Below are positions 49,495 through 57,874 of a stretch of DNA of 64,000 nucleotides, piece by piece. The stretch covers positions 62,001 to 126,000 of the forward strand of contig NZ_CAXPMC010000003.1 in the NCBI RefSeq assembly GCF_964218355.1, read 5' to 3'. Source of the stretch: Ferrovibrio sp964218355 (GTDB lineage Bacteria > Pseudomonadota > Alphaproteobacteria > Ferrovibrionales > Ferrovibrionaceae). The translations under genes and the position numbers were made by a program. Positions within the stretch are counted from its first letter, which is position 1; the number at the start of each line of letters is the position of its first letter. Below the pieces are notes generated by a model. That model had not been told where the DNA came from. It did no database searches and worked only from the letters and a program-made list of their open reading frames with translations.

Positions 49495-50145
49495 TCAGGC
49501 CGCCTTGTCCATGGCGGCGAAGGCTTCGGCTTCGCGGGCCAGTGCGCGCTGCACAGCCGGGCGCTGCTGCATGCGCTCGGCATGCTTGGCGTAGTTCGGG
49601 AAGCCTGACATGTCGAGGCCGAGCTTGGTCGCCCAGGTGTGGAAGACGAAGATGTAGGCGTCGGCGGCCGACCAGGCGCCGAACACCCAGTCCTTGCCGG
49701 TGACGGCCTTCTCGATCAGGCCGTAATTGGCCATCGCGGCCTTGGTGGCCAGCGCCTTCACGTTGTCCGTGCTGTCGGGCAGGTCGCAGAAATTCTGCGG
49801 GCCGAAAAACCGGCTCATCACCGGATGCACGCCCGAGGCACACCAGGCAACGAATGCCAGCGCCTCGGCTTCCAGCAGCGCGTCGCCGGCGGGCAGCAGC
49901 TTGGCGGCGGGATAGCTGCGGTTCAGATAGGTCATGATGGCGGTGTTCTCGGTCAGCACCTTGCCGTCGATCACCAGCATCGGCACCTTGCCCTTCGGGT
50001 TCAGCGCCAGGTATTCCGGCGTGCGGGTCTGGCCCTTGCGGGTATAGGTCGGCTTCGGCGTGAAGCTGGCACCGGCCTCCTCGAGGCAGATATGGGTCGC
50101 CAGCGAGCAGGCGCCGGGCGAGAAATAGAAATCGAGCTTGGCCAT
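49495..50145 (-). CDS. Beta-class glutathione S-transferase
   Basis: The 216-residue protein begins MAKLDFYFSPGACSLATHIC, the bacterial beta-class signature with catalytic Cys near residue 13. NPKGKVPMLVIDGKVLTENTAIMTYL near residues 48-73 is the glutathione-binding region with cis-Pro. The helical domain follows with WVFGAWSAADAYIFVFHTWA. It is divergent from an HxlR regulator at 50263, which suggests inducible expression. A longer frame upstream would cross the promoter and is rejected. Confidence 0.93.
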   Translation of the reverse strand: MAKLDFYFSPGACSLATHICLEEAGASFTPKPTYTRKGQTRTPEYLALNPKGKVPMLVIDGKVLTENTAIMTYLNRSYPAAKLLPAGDALLEAEALAFVAWCASGVHPVMSRFFGPQNFCDLPDSTDNVKALATKAAMANYGLIEKAVTGKDWVFGAWSAADAYIFVFHTWATKLGLDMSGFPNYAKHAERMQQRPAVQRALAREAEAFAAMDKAA

Positions 50146-50262
50146 CGGGTATTCCTCTCTGTTCAGACCGGTTTGCGGCGACTGCGCCGGGTCCGGACGA
50201 GAGGCATAAGCCATCGTAGTATCAATTTGCAAGCAGGCACCTTCCGGCACTATACTTGCCAT

Positions 50263-50691
50263 ATGGATACCGAAGGTTCCGCGATCGATTTCCGCCGCCA
50301 TCTCACATCGGATGGCCGGGAAATCTGTGCCCGCATGGTCTGCCGCACGCTGGACCTGATCGCCAACAAATGGGCGGTGCCGATCCTGCTCAGCCTCGCT
50401 GCTGCGCGGCGCCAGCGGCCGGACCAGCCGATGCGCTTCAGCGAACTGGCCCGGGCCCTGCCGCTGATCACCCAGAAGGAACTGACCAAGCAGCTGCGCG
50501 CCCTGGAAACCGCCGGGCTGGTGGGCCGGCGCGTGCATGCCGCCGTGCCGCCGAAAGTCGAATACTGGATGACCGATCTCGGCCTGTCGCTGCAGCCGGT
50601 GCTGGATGCCCTGGGCCGCTGGTCGGCCGAGAACGGCCCGGCATTGACCGCCAACCTGCAGCGTGGCAGCGGAATCGAAGCGGCGGAATAG
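50263..50691 (+). CDS. HxlR-family transcriptional regulator
   Basis: The 142-residue protein has the HxlR winged helix: VCRTLDLIANKWAVPILLSLAAA near residues 23-45, MRFSELARALPLITQKELTKQLRAL, and the wing PPKVEYWMTDLGLSLQPVL. The conserved N-terminal Cys is present in ICARMVC. Some relatives use that cysteine to sense electrophiles or oxidants, which would fit a divergent GST target. The start ATG at 50263 is preceded by only a weak ribosome site. Confidence 0.88.
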   Translation: MDTEGSAIDFRRHLTSDGREICARMVCRTLDLIANKWAVPILLSLAAARRQRPDQPMRFSELARALPLITQKELTKQLRALETAGLVGRRVHAAVPPKVEYWMTDLGLSLQPVLDALGRWSAENGPALTANLQRGSGIEAAE

Positions 50692-50709
50692 CCTTCCCCG
50701 GACAAACAA

Positions 50710-50759
50710 AAGCCGCCCGCATCCCGGCCTCTGGATTCAGGCGAGGATGCAGGCGGCTT
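50710..50759. terminator. Bidirectional terminator between HxlR and rplS genes
   Basis: AAGCCGCC plus GCATCC on the left pair with GGATGC plus GGCGGCTT on the right, with one mismatch. TTTTGTTTG follows on the minus strand and GTTTC on the plus strand. It serves two convergent genes. Confidence 0.75.
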
Positions 50760-50813
50760 GTTTCATGTACGAGAACAGGGCCGGCGATGCCGGCCCGGCT
50801 CAACCGATGCTGA

Positions 50814-51218
50814 TTACTCGCCCTTCGGCGCGGTGTCGCGCTTCTCGGTGATGCGGGCGGCCTTGCCGGTGCGGCCGCGCAGGTAATACAGCTTGGCGCG
50901 GCGCACGTCGCCGCGGCGGACCACGGTGATCGACTCGATGCGCGGGCTGTACAGCGGGAAGATACGCTCGACGCCCTCGCCGTAGCTGATCTTGCGCACG
51001 GTGAACGAGGAGTTCACGCCGCGGTTCGAGCGGGCGATGCACACGCCCTCATAGGCCTGCACGCGCTCGCGGCCGCCTTCGACCACCTTCACGTTCACCT
51101 TCAGGGTGTCGCCCGGGCCGAATTCCGGCACCGCACGAGCGGCGACGAGAGCGTCCGACTGCTCTTTCTCGATCTGCTGCAGAATGTTCATGGCAACCTG
51201 CCTTTCGTCCTTCGTCAA
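50814..51218 (-). CDS. rplS: 50S ribosomal protein L19
   Basis: The 134-residue protein shows FGPGDTLKVNVKVVEGGRERVQAYEGVCIA near residues 33-62 and GVNSSFTVRKISYGEGVERIFPLYSPRIESI after it, the conserved L19 body, then VRRGDVRRAKLYYLRGRTGKAARI. L19 sits at the 30S-50S interface. It is last in ffh-rpsP-rimM-trmD-rplS and ends in a bidirectional terminator. Confidence 0.97.
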   Translation of the reverse strand: MTKDERQVAMNILQQIEKEQSDALVAARAVPEFGPGDTLKVNVKVVEGGRERVQAYEGVCIARSNRGVNSSFTVRKISYGEGVERIFPLYSPRIESITVVRRGDVRRAKLYYLRGRTGKAARITEKRDTAPKGE

Positions 51219-51242
51219 ACTGTTAAACGCATCAAACTCGGT

Positions 51243-51992
51243 TCATCTCTTCCCGTCCGGCCGGCGCCGGCGGTATTGCTCCCACAGATCCGGGCGGCGC
51301 TGGGCGGTGATCTGTTCCGCCTGATCGCGCCGCCAGGCTGCGATCCTTCCATGGTGGCCCGACAGCAGCACCTCCGGCACGCTGCGGCCCTCCCATTCCT
51401 GCGGCCGGGTATACTGGGGATATTCCAGCAGTCCGTCCGCGAAACTCTCTTCGGTGCCGGACTCTTCGGCACCCATCACCCCGGGCAGCAACCGCACGAC
51501 CGCGTCGAGCAGTGCATAGGCAGCGATCTCGCCGCCCGAGAGGACGAAGTCGCCGAGGCTGACCTCGACGACGGGGCGCGCCTGCAGCAGGCGCTCGTCC
51601 ACCCCCTCGAACCGGCCACAGACCAGCGTGGCGCCGCCGGCGGCCTTCACCTCATGCACCAGCGCCTGGTCGAGGCGCCGGCCACGCGGCGAGAAATACA
51701 GCAGCGGCTGGGCCGCCGCGCCCTCCTGCTGCCCGCCGGCCGCGACCGCATCGTCGATCGCGGCGGCCAGCACGTCGGGCCGCATCACCATGCCGGGCCC
51801 GCCCCCGAAGGGGGTGTCGTCGACGGTGCGGTGTTTATCGCGCGCGTAATCGCGGATGTCCACCACCGTCAGCGACCAGCGCCCCTCGTCGAGGGCGCGC
51901 CCGGCCAGGCTCTGTCCCAGCGGGCCGGGGAACATCGCCGGGTACAGGGTCAGTACCCGGGCGGTCCACGGCATCGCCGGAACGCTGCTCAT
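51243..51992 (-). CDS. trmD: tRNA (guanine-N1)-methyltransferase
   Basis: The 249-residue SPOUT enzyme methylates G37 of tRNAs that read CNN codons, preventing frameshifts. It has ARVLTLYPAMFPGPLGQSL, VDDTPFGGGPGMVMRPDVL near residue 58, and the S-adenosylmethionine trefoil knot VSLGDFVLSGGEIAAYALLDA near 143, followed by YPQYTRPQEWEGRSVPEVLLSGHH. The ATG at 51992 overlaps the rimM stop by one base (TGATG); a GTG one codon earlier is possible. Confidence 0.96.
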   Translation of the reverse strand: MSSVPAMPWTARVLTLYPAMFPGPLGQSLAGRALDEGRWSLTVVDIRDYARDKHRTVDDTPFGGGPGMVMRPDVLAAAIDDAVAAGGQQEGAAAQPLLYFSPRGRRLDQALVHEVKAAGGATLVCGRFEGVDERLLQARPVVEVSLGDFVLSGGEIAAYALLDAVVRLLPGVMGAEESGTEESFADGLLEYPQYTRPQEWEGRSVPEVLLSGHHGRIAAWRRDQAEQITAQRRPDLWEQYRRRRPDGKR

Positions 51993-52579
51993 CACGCCTC
52001 GCCCGCCTTCGGTTCCGCGTCCGCCGCCTCGTCTTCCGAGGCCGGGCCGCCGAGCCAGAAGGCCGGCTCCACCAGCACCCTGCCGCCAGCGATGTCCACT
52101 TCGGGCACCGCGTCGTCGGTGAAGGGCACCATCGCCGAACGGCCGCTGTCGGTTTTCACCTCCAACATGTCGCCGGCGCCGAAATTATGCACCGCGCTGA
52201 CGGTGCCGAGCGTCTCGCCGGCCACGGTGACGGCCATCAGGCCCACCAGGTCGGCATAATAGAACTCGCCGTCGTCGGGCTGCGGCAGCGCATCGCGCGC
52301 CACATACAGCTCGGTGCCTTTCAGGGCCTCGGCGGCGTTGCGGTCGCCGACACCCCGGATACTCGCAATCACCACGTCGCCTTTCGCCAGCCGGTGCACC
52401 TTCACGGTGAAGCTGCGCCTGCCGGCGGCATCGCTGAGCGGGCCGTAATCGCCGATGGCTTCCGGATCGCCGGTGAAGGTCTTGATCTTCACCTCGCCGC
52501 GGATACCCTGGGCGCCGATGATGGCACCGAGCAGGAGCCTCCGCGGAGAATCCGCATCTGGCGCGACCGGGCCGGCCAT
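51992..52579 (-). CDS. rimM: Ribosome maturation factor RimM
   Basis: The 195-residue protein has the N-terminal RimM barrel (RLLLGAIIGAQGIRGEVKIKTFTGDPEAI near residues 14-42) and a C-terminal PRC-like barrel (DGEFYYADLVGLMAVTVAGETLG). RimM assists 16S rRNA processing and 30S head assembly with S19. The C-terminus has an acidic, Ala-rich tail. It is coupled to trmD. Confidence 0.96.
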   Translation of the reverse strand: MAGPVAPDADSPRRLLLGAIIGAQGIRGEVKIKTFTGDPEAIGDYGPLSDAAGRRSFTVKVHRLAKGDVVIASIRGVGDRNAAEALKGTELYVARDALPQPDDGEFYYADLVGLMAVTVAGETLGTVSAVHNFGAGDMLEVKTDSGRSAMVPFTDDAVPEVDIAGGRVLVEPAFWLGGPASEDEAADAEPKAGEA

Positions 52580-52596
52580 GCGTCAGGCGGCGGCGA

Positions 52597-52980
52597 TCAG
52601 CCGGCCGCGGCTTCGTCGGCCGGCTTGGCAGCAGCTTCGGCAGCGGCCTTGGCGGCTTCCTCGGCGGCCTTGATGCGCTCCTGCGCCTTGGCCTTCGGCT
52701 TGCCCTTTTCCGGGTTGTTGCCGTGGGCCCAGGTCAGCAGGCCGGCCTGGCTGAAGAAACGGGCGCAGCGGTCGGACGGCTGGGCGCCCTTCGACAGCCA
52801 GTACTTCACGCGCTCGACATCGAGCTGCACGCGCTCGCGGTCCTTCGGCAGCATCGGGTCATACGAGCCGATCTTCTCGATGAAACGGCCGTCGCGCGGG
52901 CTGCGCGAGTCGGCGACGACGATACGGTAATACGGGCGCTTCTTGGCGCCGCCGCGCGTCATGCGGATCTTGACTGACAT
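52597..52980 (-). CDS. rpsP: 30S ribosomal protein S16
   Basis: The first 80 residues are S16: MSVKIRMTRGGAKKRPYYRIVVADSRSPRDG, then RFIEKIGSYDPMLPKDRERVQLDVERVKYWLSKGAQPSD. The remaining 45 residues form an Ala/Lys/Glu-rich helical tail, longer than in enterobacteria but common in alphaproteobacteria. It lies 17 bases upstream of rimM. Confidence 0.97.
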   Translation of the reverse strand: MSVKIRMTRGGAKKRPYYRIVVADSRSPRDGRFIEKIGSYDPMLPKDRERVQLDVERVKYWLSKGAQPSDRCARFFSQAGLLTWAHGNNPEKGKPKAKAQERIKAAEEAAKAAAEAAAKPADEAAAG

Positions 52981-53038
52981 GGATGGTCCTTTCCCTGAAC
53001 TGTGATCTGTAAAATCCGTAAACCGGTACTGTCGCCCG

Positions 53039-54415
53039 TCACATCTTCGGCATGCCGGGGAAGCCCCCGCCCATGCCGGCCATGATGCTGCGGGTAAAAC
53101 CCTTCTGCCCCAGCTTCGACATGCGCTTCATCATGTCGGACATCTGGAGATGCTGCTTCAGCAGCTTGTTGACATCCTGCACCGAGGTGCCACTGCCCGC
53201 CGCGATGCGCTTCTTGCGCGAGGCGTGGATCACCTTCGGATTCTGCCGTTCCTGGCGGGTCATCGAACCGATGATCGCCTCCTGGCGCTTCAGCAGGGTT
53301 TCGTCGAGATTGGCATTCGCCATCTGCTGCTTGATCTTGCCGACCCCGGGCAGCAGGTTCATCACGCCCGACATGCCGCCCATCTTGCGCAGCTGCTGCA
53401 GCTGCTTGGCCATGTCCTCGAGGTCGAACTGGCCCTTCTGCATGCGGGCGGCCAGCCGCTCGGCTTCTTCCTTCTCGATCGTCTCGGCGGCCTTCTCGAC
53501 CAGCGACACGATGTCGCCCATGCCGAGGATGCGCTGGGCGATGCGCTCCGGATGAAAGCTCTCGAGCGCGTCGGTCTTCTCGCCGACGCCGATCAGCTTG
53601 ATCGGCCGGCCGGTGACGGCGCGCATGCTGAGCGCGGCGCCGCCGCGGCCGTCGCCATCGACGCGGGTCAGCACGATGCCGGTGACGCCGACCCGCTCGT
53701 TGAAGCTTTTCGCGACGTTGACGGCATCCTGGCCGGTCAGCGCGTCGGCCACCAGCAGCGTCTCGTGCGGCTGTACGGCATCGCGCACCGCAGCCACTTC
53801 CAGCATCAGCGTCTCGTCGACATGCAGGCGGCCGGCGGTGTCCAGCATCAGCACGTCATAGCCGCCGAGCTTCGCTGCCTGCAGGGCGCGCCTGGCGATA
53901 TCCACCGGCATCTGGCCGGCAACGATCGGCAGCGTCGGGATGCCGGTCTGCTCGCCGAGAATCTTCAGCTGCTCCTGCGCGGCCGGGCGATAGACGTCGA
54001 GCGACGCCATCAGCACCTTCTTGCGGTCCCTGTTCTGCAGGCGCAGGGCGATCTTGGCGGTCGAGGTGGTCTTGCCCGAACCCTGCAGGCCGACCATCAG
54101 CACCGGCACCGGCGGCACGGCATTCAGGCTGATTTCCGCGCCCTCGCCGGCACCGCCCAGCATCTCGACCAGGTGGTCGTGGACGATCTTGATGACCATC
54201 TGGCCCGGAGTCACCGAGCGCAGCACTTCCTGGCCGACGGCCCTGGACTTCACACCATCGATGAAAGTCTTGACGACAGGGAGCGCAACATCGGCTTCCA
54301 GCAGGGCGACGCGAACCTCGCGCAGGGCTTCCGAGACGTCGGATTCCGTCAGCGCGCCGCGCTTGCGCAGCCGCTCGAAAACCTCGCCCAGTTTGCCGCT
54401 CAGAGATTCGAACAT
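53039..54415 (-). CDS. ffh: Signal recognition particle protein Ffh
   Basis: The 458-residue GTPase binds signal sequences and 4.5S RNA for co-translational targeting. The N domain starts MFESLSGKLGEVFERLRKRG; the G domain has GLQGSGKTTSTAKIALRL near residue 107, DTAGRLHVDE near 188, and LTRVDGDGRGGAALSM. The Met-rich M domain ends GMGGGFPGMPKM. A frame extension of 19 residues upstream is not conserved. It heads the ffh-rpsP-rimM-trmD-rplS cluster. Confidence 0.97.
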   Translation of the reverse strand: MFESLSGKLGEVFERLRKRGALTESDVSEALREVRVALLEADVALPVVKTFIDGVKSRAVGQEVLRSVTPGQMVIKIVHDHLVEMLGGAGEGAEISLNAVPPVPVLMVGLQGSGKTTSTAKIALRLQNRDRKKVLMASLDVYRPAAQEQLKILGEQTGIPTLPIVAGQMPVDIARRALQAAKLGGYDVLMLDTAGRLHVDETLMLEVAAVRDAVQPHETLLVADALTGQDAVNVAKSFNERVGVTGIVLTRVDGDGRGGAALSMRAVTGRPIKLIGVGEKTDALESFHPERIAQRILGMGDIVSLVEKAAETIEKEEAERLAARMQKGQFDLEDMAKQLQQLRKMGGMSGVMNLLPGVGKIKQQMANANLDETLLKRQEAIIGSMTRQERQNPKVIHASRKKRIAAGSGTSVQDVNKLLKQHLQMSDMMKRMSKLGQKGFTRSIMAGMGGGFPGMPKM

Positions 54416-54556
54416 GCCGACCCTGATGATGTTGCCGATGGTCCAAAGCAATTCGGCGCCCGTGCGCGACACTCGCGGACGGACGACGATCCTCGGACCG
54501 GATTCAGGCTCCCGAAATGGAAAGCGGGCGGAATAAAGCGGTTTGGGCCGCGGAAG

Positions 54557-54973
54557 TCAAGGCTGCCCGGCAGGGGCTCCGGGCGCCAGCCTGCGGATCA
54601 GTTCGACCAGTTTCCGGGGATCCAGCGGCTTCACCAGCATCTCGGTCATCCCGGAAGACAGGCATTCACGGCGCACCTCGGGGCCGTCGGCAGCCGTCAT
54701 GCCGATGATCGGCACCTTTATGCCGCGCGCCCCGCCGACCAGGCGGATTTCCTGGGCCGCCTTGATGCCATTCAGGTTCGGCATGCGAACATCCATGAGA
54801 ATCAATGAGATGTCCTGGTTTTCGAAGAACATGCCGACCGCCTCGCGGCCGGAACCGGCAAAAACCGGATGAAATCCCAGGGCCGTCAGCAGTTTTTCAA
54901 GGGCGGCCCGGCCGGCCTGGGAATCCTCGGCCACCAGCACCGTCCGGGACGGTTTTTTCGTCTCTATACCCAT
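54557..54973 (-). CDS. Single-domain (CheY-like) response regulator
   Basis: The 138-residue protein is one receiver domain: VLVAEDSQAGRAALEKLL with acidic residues at the N-terminus, the phosphorylation Asp in LILMDVRMPNLNG near residue 60, IGMTAADG with the conserved Thr, and VKPLDPRKL with the conserved Lys. No output domain follows. The partner kinase is unknown; the hybrid kinase at 59544 is the only one in the window. The start MGIETKKPSRT has GGGGA upstream. It is 54 bases from a DUF3108 gene on the same strand. Confidence 0.88.
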   Translation of the reverse strand: MGIETKKPSRTVLVAEDSQAGRAALEKLLTALGFHPVFAGSGREAVGMFFENQDISLILMDVRMPNLNGIKAAQEIRLVGGARGIKVPIIGMTAADGPEVRRECLSSGMTEMLVKPLDPRKLVELIRRLAPGAPAGQP

Positions 54974-55027
54974 GATGTCCCCGGTCTGCCTTCCGGCGGC
55001 CAGTATCACGGCTCTGCGGCCGTCCGG

Positions 55028-56002
55028 CTAGGGGGTGATTTCCCGCTGCAGTTCGGCGCGGATCGGTGCCAGCGCCTCCAGCCAGGTGCGGCCGTTCAGG
55101 CGGGCGCCGGCAATCCAGCCTTCCGCGCTGCCGAGCCGGAAGGCGGTATCGATCTGCACCGGCAGCCAGGCGTCGATGCCCGGCGGCCGCACCAGCCAGA
55201 TGCGGGTCGGGCGCTCCGGCGGCCTGGTGTCGGCGGTGCCGTCCTTGCGGCTGTAACCGGCCACCGGCTCGAAGCGGATGCTGCATTCATAGGCGGGGCC
55301 GGCATAGGCGGTGCGGTCGCGCGGGGCCACCTGGGCCGGGCCGACCGGGCTGTAATGCAGGTTATAGCGCCGCCGGCCGTCGAAAATCGCGTCGCTGCCC
55401 GTACACGGCGGCGTTGCGCCGCCCTGCAGGACACGGGCAACGATGGCCGTGGTGGGGTCGAGGGTGTTGCGTTTCAGCGCATCGGGCACCGGTTCGCGGT
55501 CATCCTCGTCCAGCGGCGGCTGGATGACGGCCGACGGCATGCCGTCGGCATCCCAGGTGATCCGTGTCGAGCGCTTGGACCAGCTGCCATCGCTGTCGCT
55601 GCCGTAGCGCACCGGGATCACGCGGCCATCGCGCAATTCGGCGGCCGCATAGCCGGTCAGTTCGAAGCTTATCATGAAATCGAGCGGTCCGAAGGTGCGC
55701 ATGGCGGTATCGACATGCACCGCATCCGCCTCGCGCCGCATCGTCACCTTGATGTCGAAGGCCTTGGCGCCAAGCGCATAGAGGCCGAATTCCACGGAAG
55801 CGGCGGTCAGCGGCACTGCACCGGCGGGGGCGGCGGCCGGCCGGGCGCCGGGCGCAGGGCCGGGCAGGGCGGGATCGGGCTGGGGCAGAACCGCAGCCAG
55901 CCGCACGTCGGGTGCGGTTGCCTCGTCTGCCCGGGCAACGGATCCTGCCGCCATCAGGGGCAGCAGGCCAAACAGGACCGCGCTGCGCAGGATGATTCGC
56001 AT
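55028..56002 (-). CDS. DUF3108 domain protein, exported
   Basis: The 324-residue protein has a clear signal peptide (MRIILRSAVLFGLLPLMAAG, probable cleavage after SVARA near residue 25), so it acts in the periplasm. After a Pro/Ala-rich linker comes the DUF3108 beta-rich domain (SVEFGLYALGAKAFDIKVTMRR near residue 70, then LDFMISFELTGYAAAELRDGR). The family may fold like LolA/lipid-binding proteins, but no function is established. The C-terminus is rich in Arg and Trp. It probably shares a transcript with the response regulator downstream. Confidence 0.85.
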   Translation of the reverse strand: MRIILRSAVLFGLLPLMAAGSVARADEATAPDVRLAAVLPQPDPALPGPAPGARPAAAPAGAVPLTAASVEFGLYALGAKAFDIKVTMRREADAVHVDTAMRTFGPLDFMISFELTGYAAAELRDGRVIPVRYGSDSDGSWSKRSTRITWDADGMPSAVIQPPLDEDDREPVPDALKRNTLDPTTAIVARVLQGGATPPCTGSDAIFDGRRRYNLHYSPVGPAQVAPRDRTAYAGPAYECSIRFEPVAGYSRKDGTADTRPPERPTRIWLVRPPGIDAWLPVQIDTAFRLGSAEGWIAGARLNGRTWLEALAPIRAELQREITP

Positions 56003-56100
56003 GGACTAAAGTCTAAGGCCGATTCGCCAAATTGCAGAGCGATTCTGTATTCAACCTGGAATTGCGATCACCGCGATACCGGGCGGATTCCCCCGAAGGG

Positions 56101-56691
56101 TCAGCCGTTATGGCGGCCGAATTCCCGCGCCACCGCCAGCCGCAGGCCGCGCAGCAGGTCCTGGCCGGCCTGGCCCATATCGGCGCGCTGCTCGGCCCGG
56201 CGCAGGGCATAGAGGGCATCGATCAGCAGGCCAACCAGTGCCAGATGCCGGTCTTCCGAGGGCAGGGCGCGGCGCAGCACGCTGCTCAGCAGCGCGATAC
56301 CCTCGGCCAGCATCGGCCAGCCCAGCCGGGCGCAGCTTTCGGTCAGGGCATCGCAATCCTGCTGGGCATCGCCCAGGAACAGCAGGGCCGAGACCGCATC
56401 GCCGCGGGCCTGGCCGAGGCGGGCGCGCAGCAGGTCGATGCGGGCAGCAAGCGCGCTGTCCTCGCCGCTGGGTGCGGTGGCGATACCCGGCACGGCGGCC
56501 GGCAGCTCGCGGGCCGGTGCCTCGTGAGCCGATCCGTCGCCGGCCAGGCCATTGCCGACCAGTCCACTGCCGGCCAGCCCACTGCTGGCAGGGGCGCTGC
56601 CGCGGGCCAGCCGCGACAGGTCGGAACGGGCGCGCTCCAGCGCCTGCTGCGGGCGCAGGGGAGAGGACGGGATGTCGGGCCGATTCGCCAT
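56101..56691 (-). CDS. Hypothetical protein with a short repeat tract
   Basis: I do not recognise this 196-residue protein. The N-terminal third is a low-complexity linker with tandem SGLAG-type units encoded by a 15-base repeat; the C-terminal two thirds look wholly helical (AARIDLLRARLGQARGDAVSAL and LIDALYALRRAEQRADMGQAG). It has one pair of cysteines (DCDALTESC). There is no signal peptide or membrane segment. GGAA lies upstream of the ATG at 56691. The opposite strand is also open, so the call is less sure than its neighbours. Confidence 0.6.
   Translation of the reverse strand: MANRPDIPSSPLRPQQALERARSDLSRLARGSAPASSGLAGSGLVGNGLAGDGSAHEAPARELPAAVPGIATAPSGEDSALAARIDLLRARLGQARGDAVSALLFLGDAQQDCDALTESCARLGWPMLAEGIALLSSVLRRALPSEDRHLALVGLLIDALYALRRAEQRADMGQAGQDLLRGLRLAVAREFGRHNG
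56539..56583. repeat. Three tandem 15-base units
   Basis: Units starting GCCG(G/A)CCAG at 56539, 56554 and 56569 repeat within the hypothetical gene and encode xGL(A/V)G pentapeptides. Variation between units is small, so copy number may vary between strains. Confidence 0.6.
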
Positions 56692-56872
56692 GGTCGTTCC
56701 ATGGAATACGAATCCGGAGGAGTCCCTGTCAACCGCACATGCATGACAGGGGTGCCCGTGCCCGGCGGGGCCGGCGATCTCTCCGTCCGTCCGGCCGGTG
56801 GCCTTGGCGGACCGGCTTCGTTAAGGTGCCGGAAAGCCATGTGCTGTTTCACCTGCCGGTTGCCGCTGCCTG

Positions 56873-57874
56873 ATGATGTCCCGCCGACCTGATCCCGATG
56901 CGCTCGCCGCGCGCCTGCTGCAGGGCGACCGCCGCGCACTGGCGCGGGCCATCACGCTGGTGGAATCGAGCCATCCGGACGACCGCACCGCCGCCGAAAG
57001 CCTGCTGCAGGCCATCCTGCCGGCCACCGGCCAGCAGGATGCGGGCCGGGCCATCCGCATCGGCATCTCGGGCACGCCCGGCGTCGGCAAGTCCAGTTTC
57101 ATCGAACGCTTCGGCCTGTTCCTGACCGGGCAGGGCCATCGCGTCGCCGTGCTGGCGGTGGATCCCTCCTCGGCTTTGTCGGGCGGCTCGATCCTCGGCG
57201 ACAAGACGCGCATGGAACAGCTGGTGCGCGAGCCCGCTGCCTTCATCCGGCCCACGCCGTCGGGCGGCTCGCTCGGTGGCGTGGCCAGGCGCACGCGCGA
57301 AGCGATGCTGCTGGTGGAAGCCGCCGGCTTCGACGTGGTGCTGGTCGAGACGGTCGGTGTCGGCCAGTCGGAAACCACCGTGGCCGAGATGGTCGATATT
57401 TTCCTGCTGCTGCTGGCGCCGGCCGGCGGCGACGACCTGCAGGGCATCAAGCGCGGCATCATGGAACTGGCCGATCTCGTCATCGTCAACAAGGCCGATG
57501 GCGAGCTGCTGCCGAAGGCGCGGCTGGCGGCGGCGGATTACCGCATGGCCCTGCATCTGATGCGGCCGCGCCATGCCGAATGGCGGCCGCAGGTGCAGCT
57601 GGTCTCGGCCCTGCTGAACGAGGGCATCGGCGAGGTGTGGACCGCAATCGGGCAGTATCGCGAAGCTCTGCAGAAGACCGGTGCCCTTGCCGCCCAGCGC
57701 CGCCACCAGGCCGAGGCCTGGCTGATGCGCGAACTGCAGGACGGCCTGCTCGACTGGCTGAAGCAGGAGCCCGCCATCGCCGGCGAGCTGCCGCGCCTGC
57801 AGAAGGCGGTCGGCAAGGGACAGACGACGCCCAGCGCCGCCGCGCGCAAACTGCTGGAGATGCTGCGCCGATGA
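56873..57874 (+). CDS. meaB: Methylmalonyl-CoA mutase-associated GTPase MeaB
   Basis: The 333-residue G3E-family GTPase loads and protects adenosylcobalamin on methylmalonyl-CoA mutase. It shows RIGISGTPGVGKSSFIERFG (P-loop near residue 66), VLAVDPSSALSGGSILGDKTRM, FIRPTPSGGSLGGVARRTREA, VVLVETVGVGQSETTVAEMVD and DLVIVNKADG. The mutase itself is not in this window. An alternative start is one codon later. It overlaps the next gene by 4 bases (ATGA), suggesting coupling. Confidence 0.96.
   Translation: MMSRRPDPDALAARLLQGDRRALARAITLVESSHPDDRTAAESLLQAILPATGQQDAGRAIRIGISGTPGVGKSSFIERFGLFLTGQGHRVAVLAVDPSSALSGGSILGDKTRMEQLVREPAAFIRPTPSGGSLGGVARRTREAMLLVEAAGFDVVLVETVGVGQSETTVAEMVDIFLLLLAPAGGDDLQGIKRGIMELADLVIVNKADGELLPKARLAAADYRMALHLMRPRHAEWRPQVQLVSALLNEGIGEVWTAIGQYREALQKTGALAAQRRHQAEAWLMRELQDGLLDWLKQEPAIAGELPRLQKAVGKGQTTPSAAARKLLEMLRR

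Noticed and set aside
53150..54808. 552-residue plus-strand frame opposite ffh.
   Set aside because: It is rich in His, Gln and Arg as antisense frames are here, and ffh is unambiguous on the other strand.
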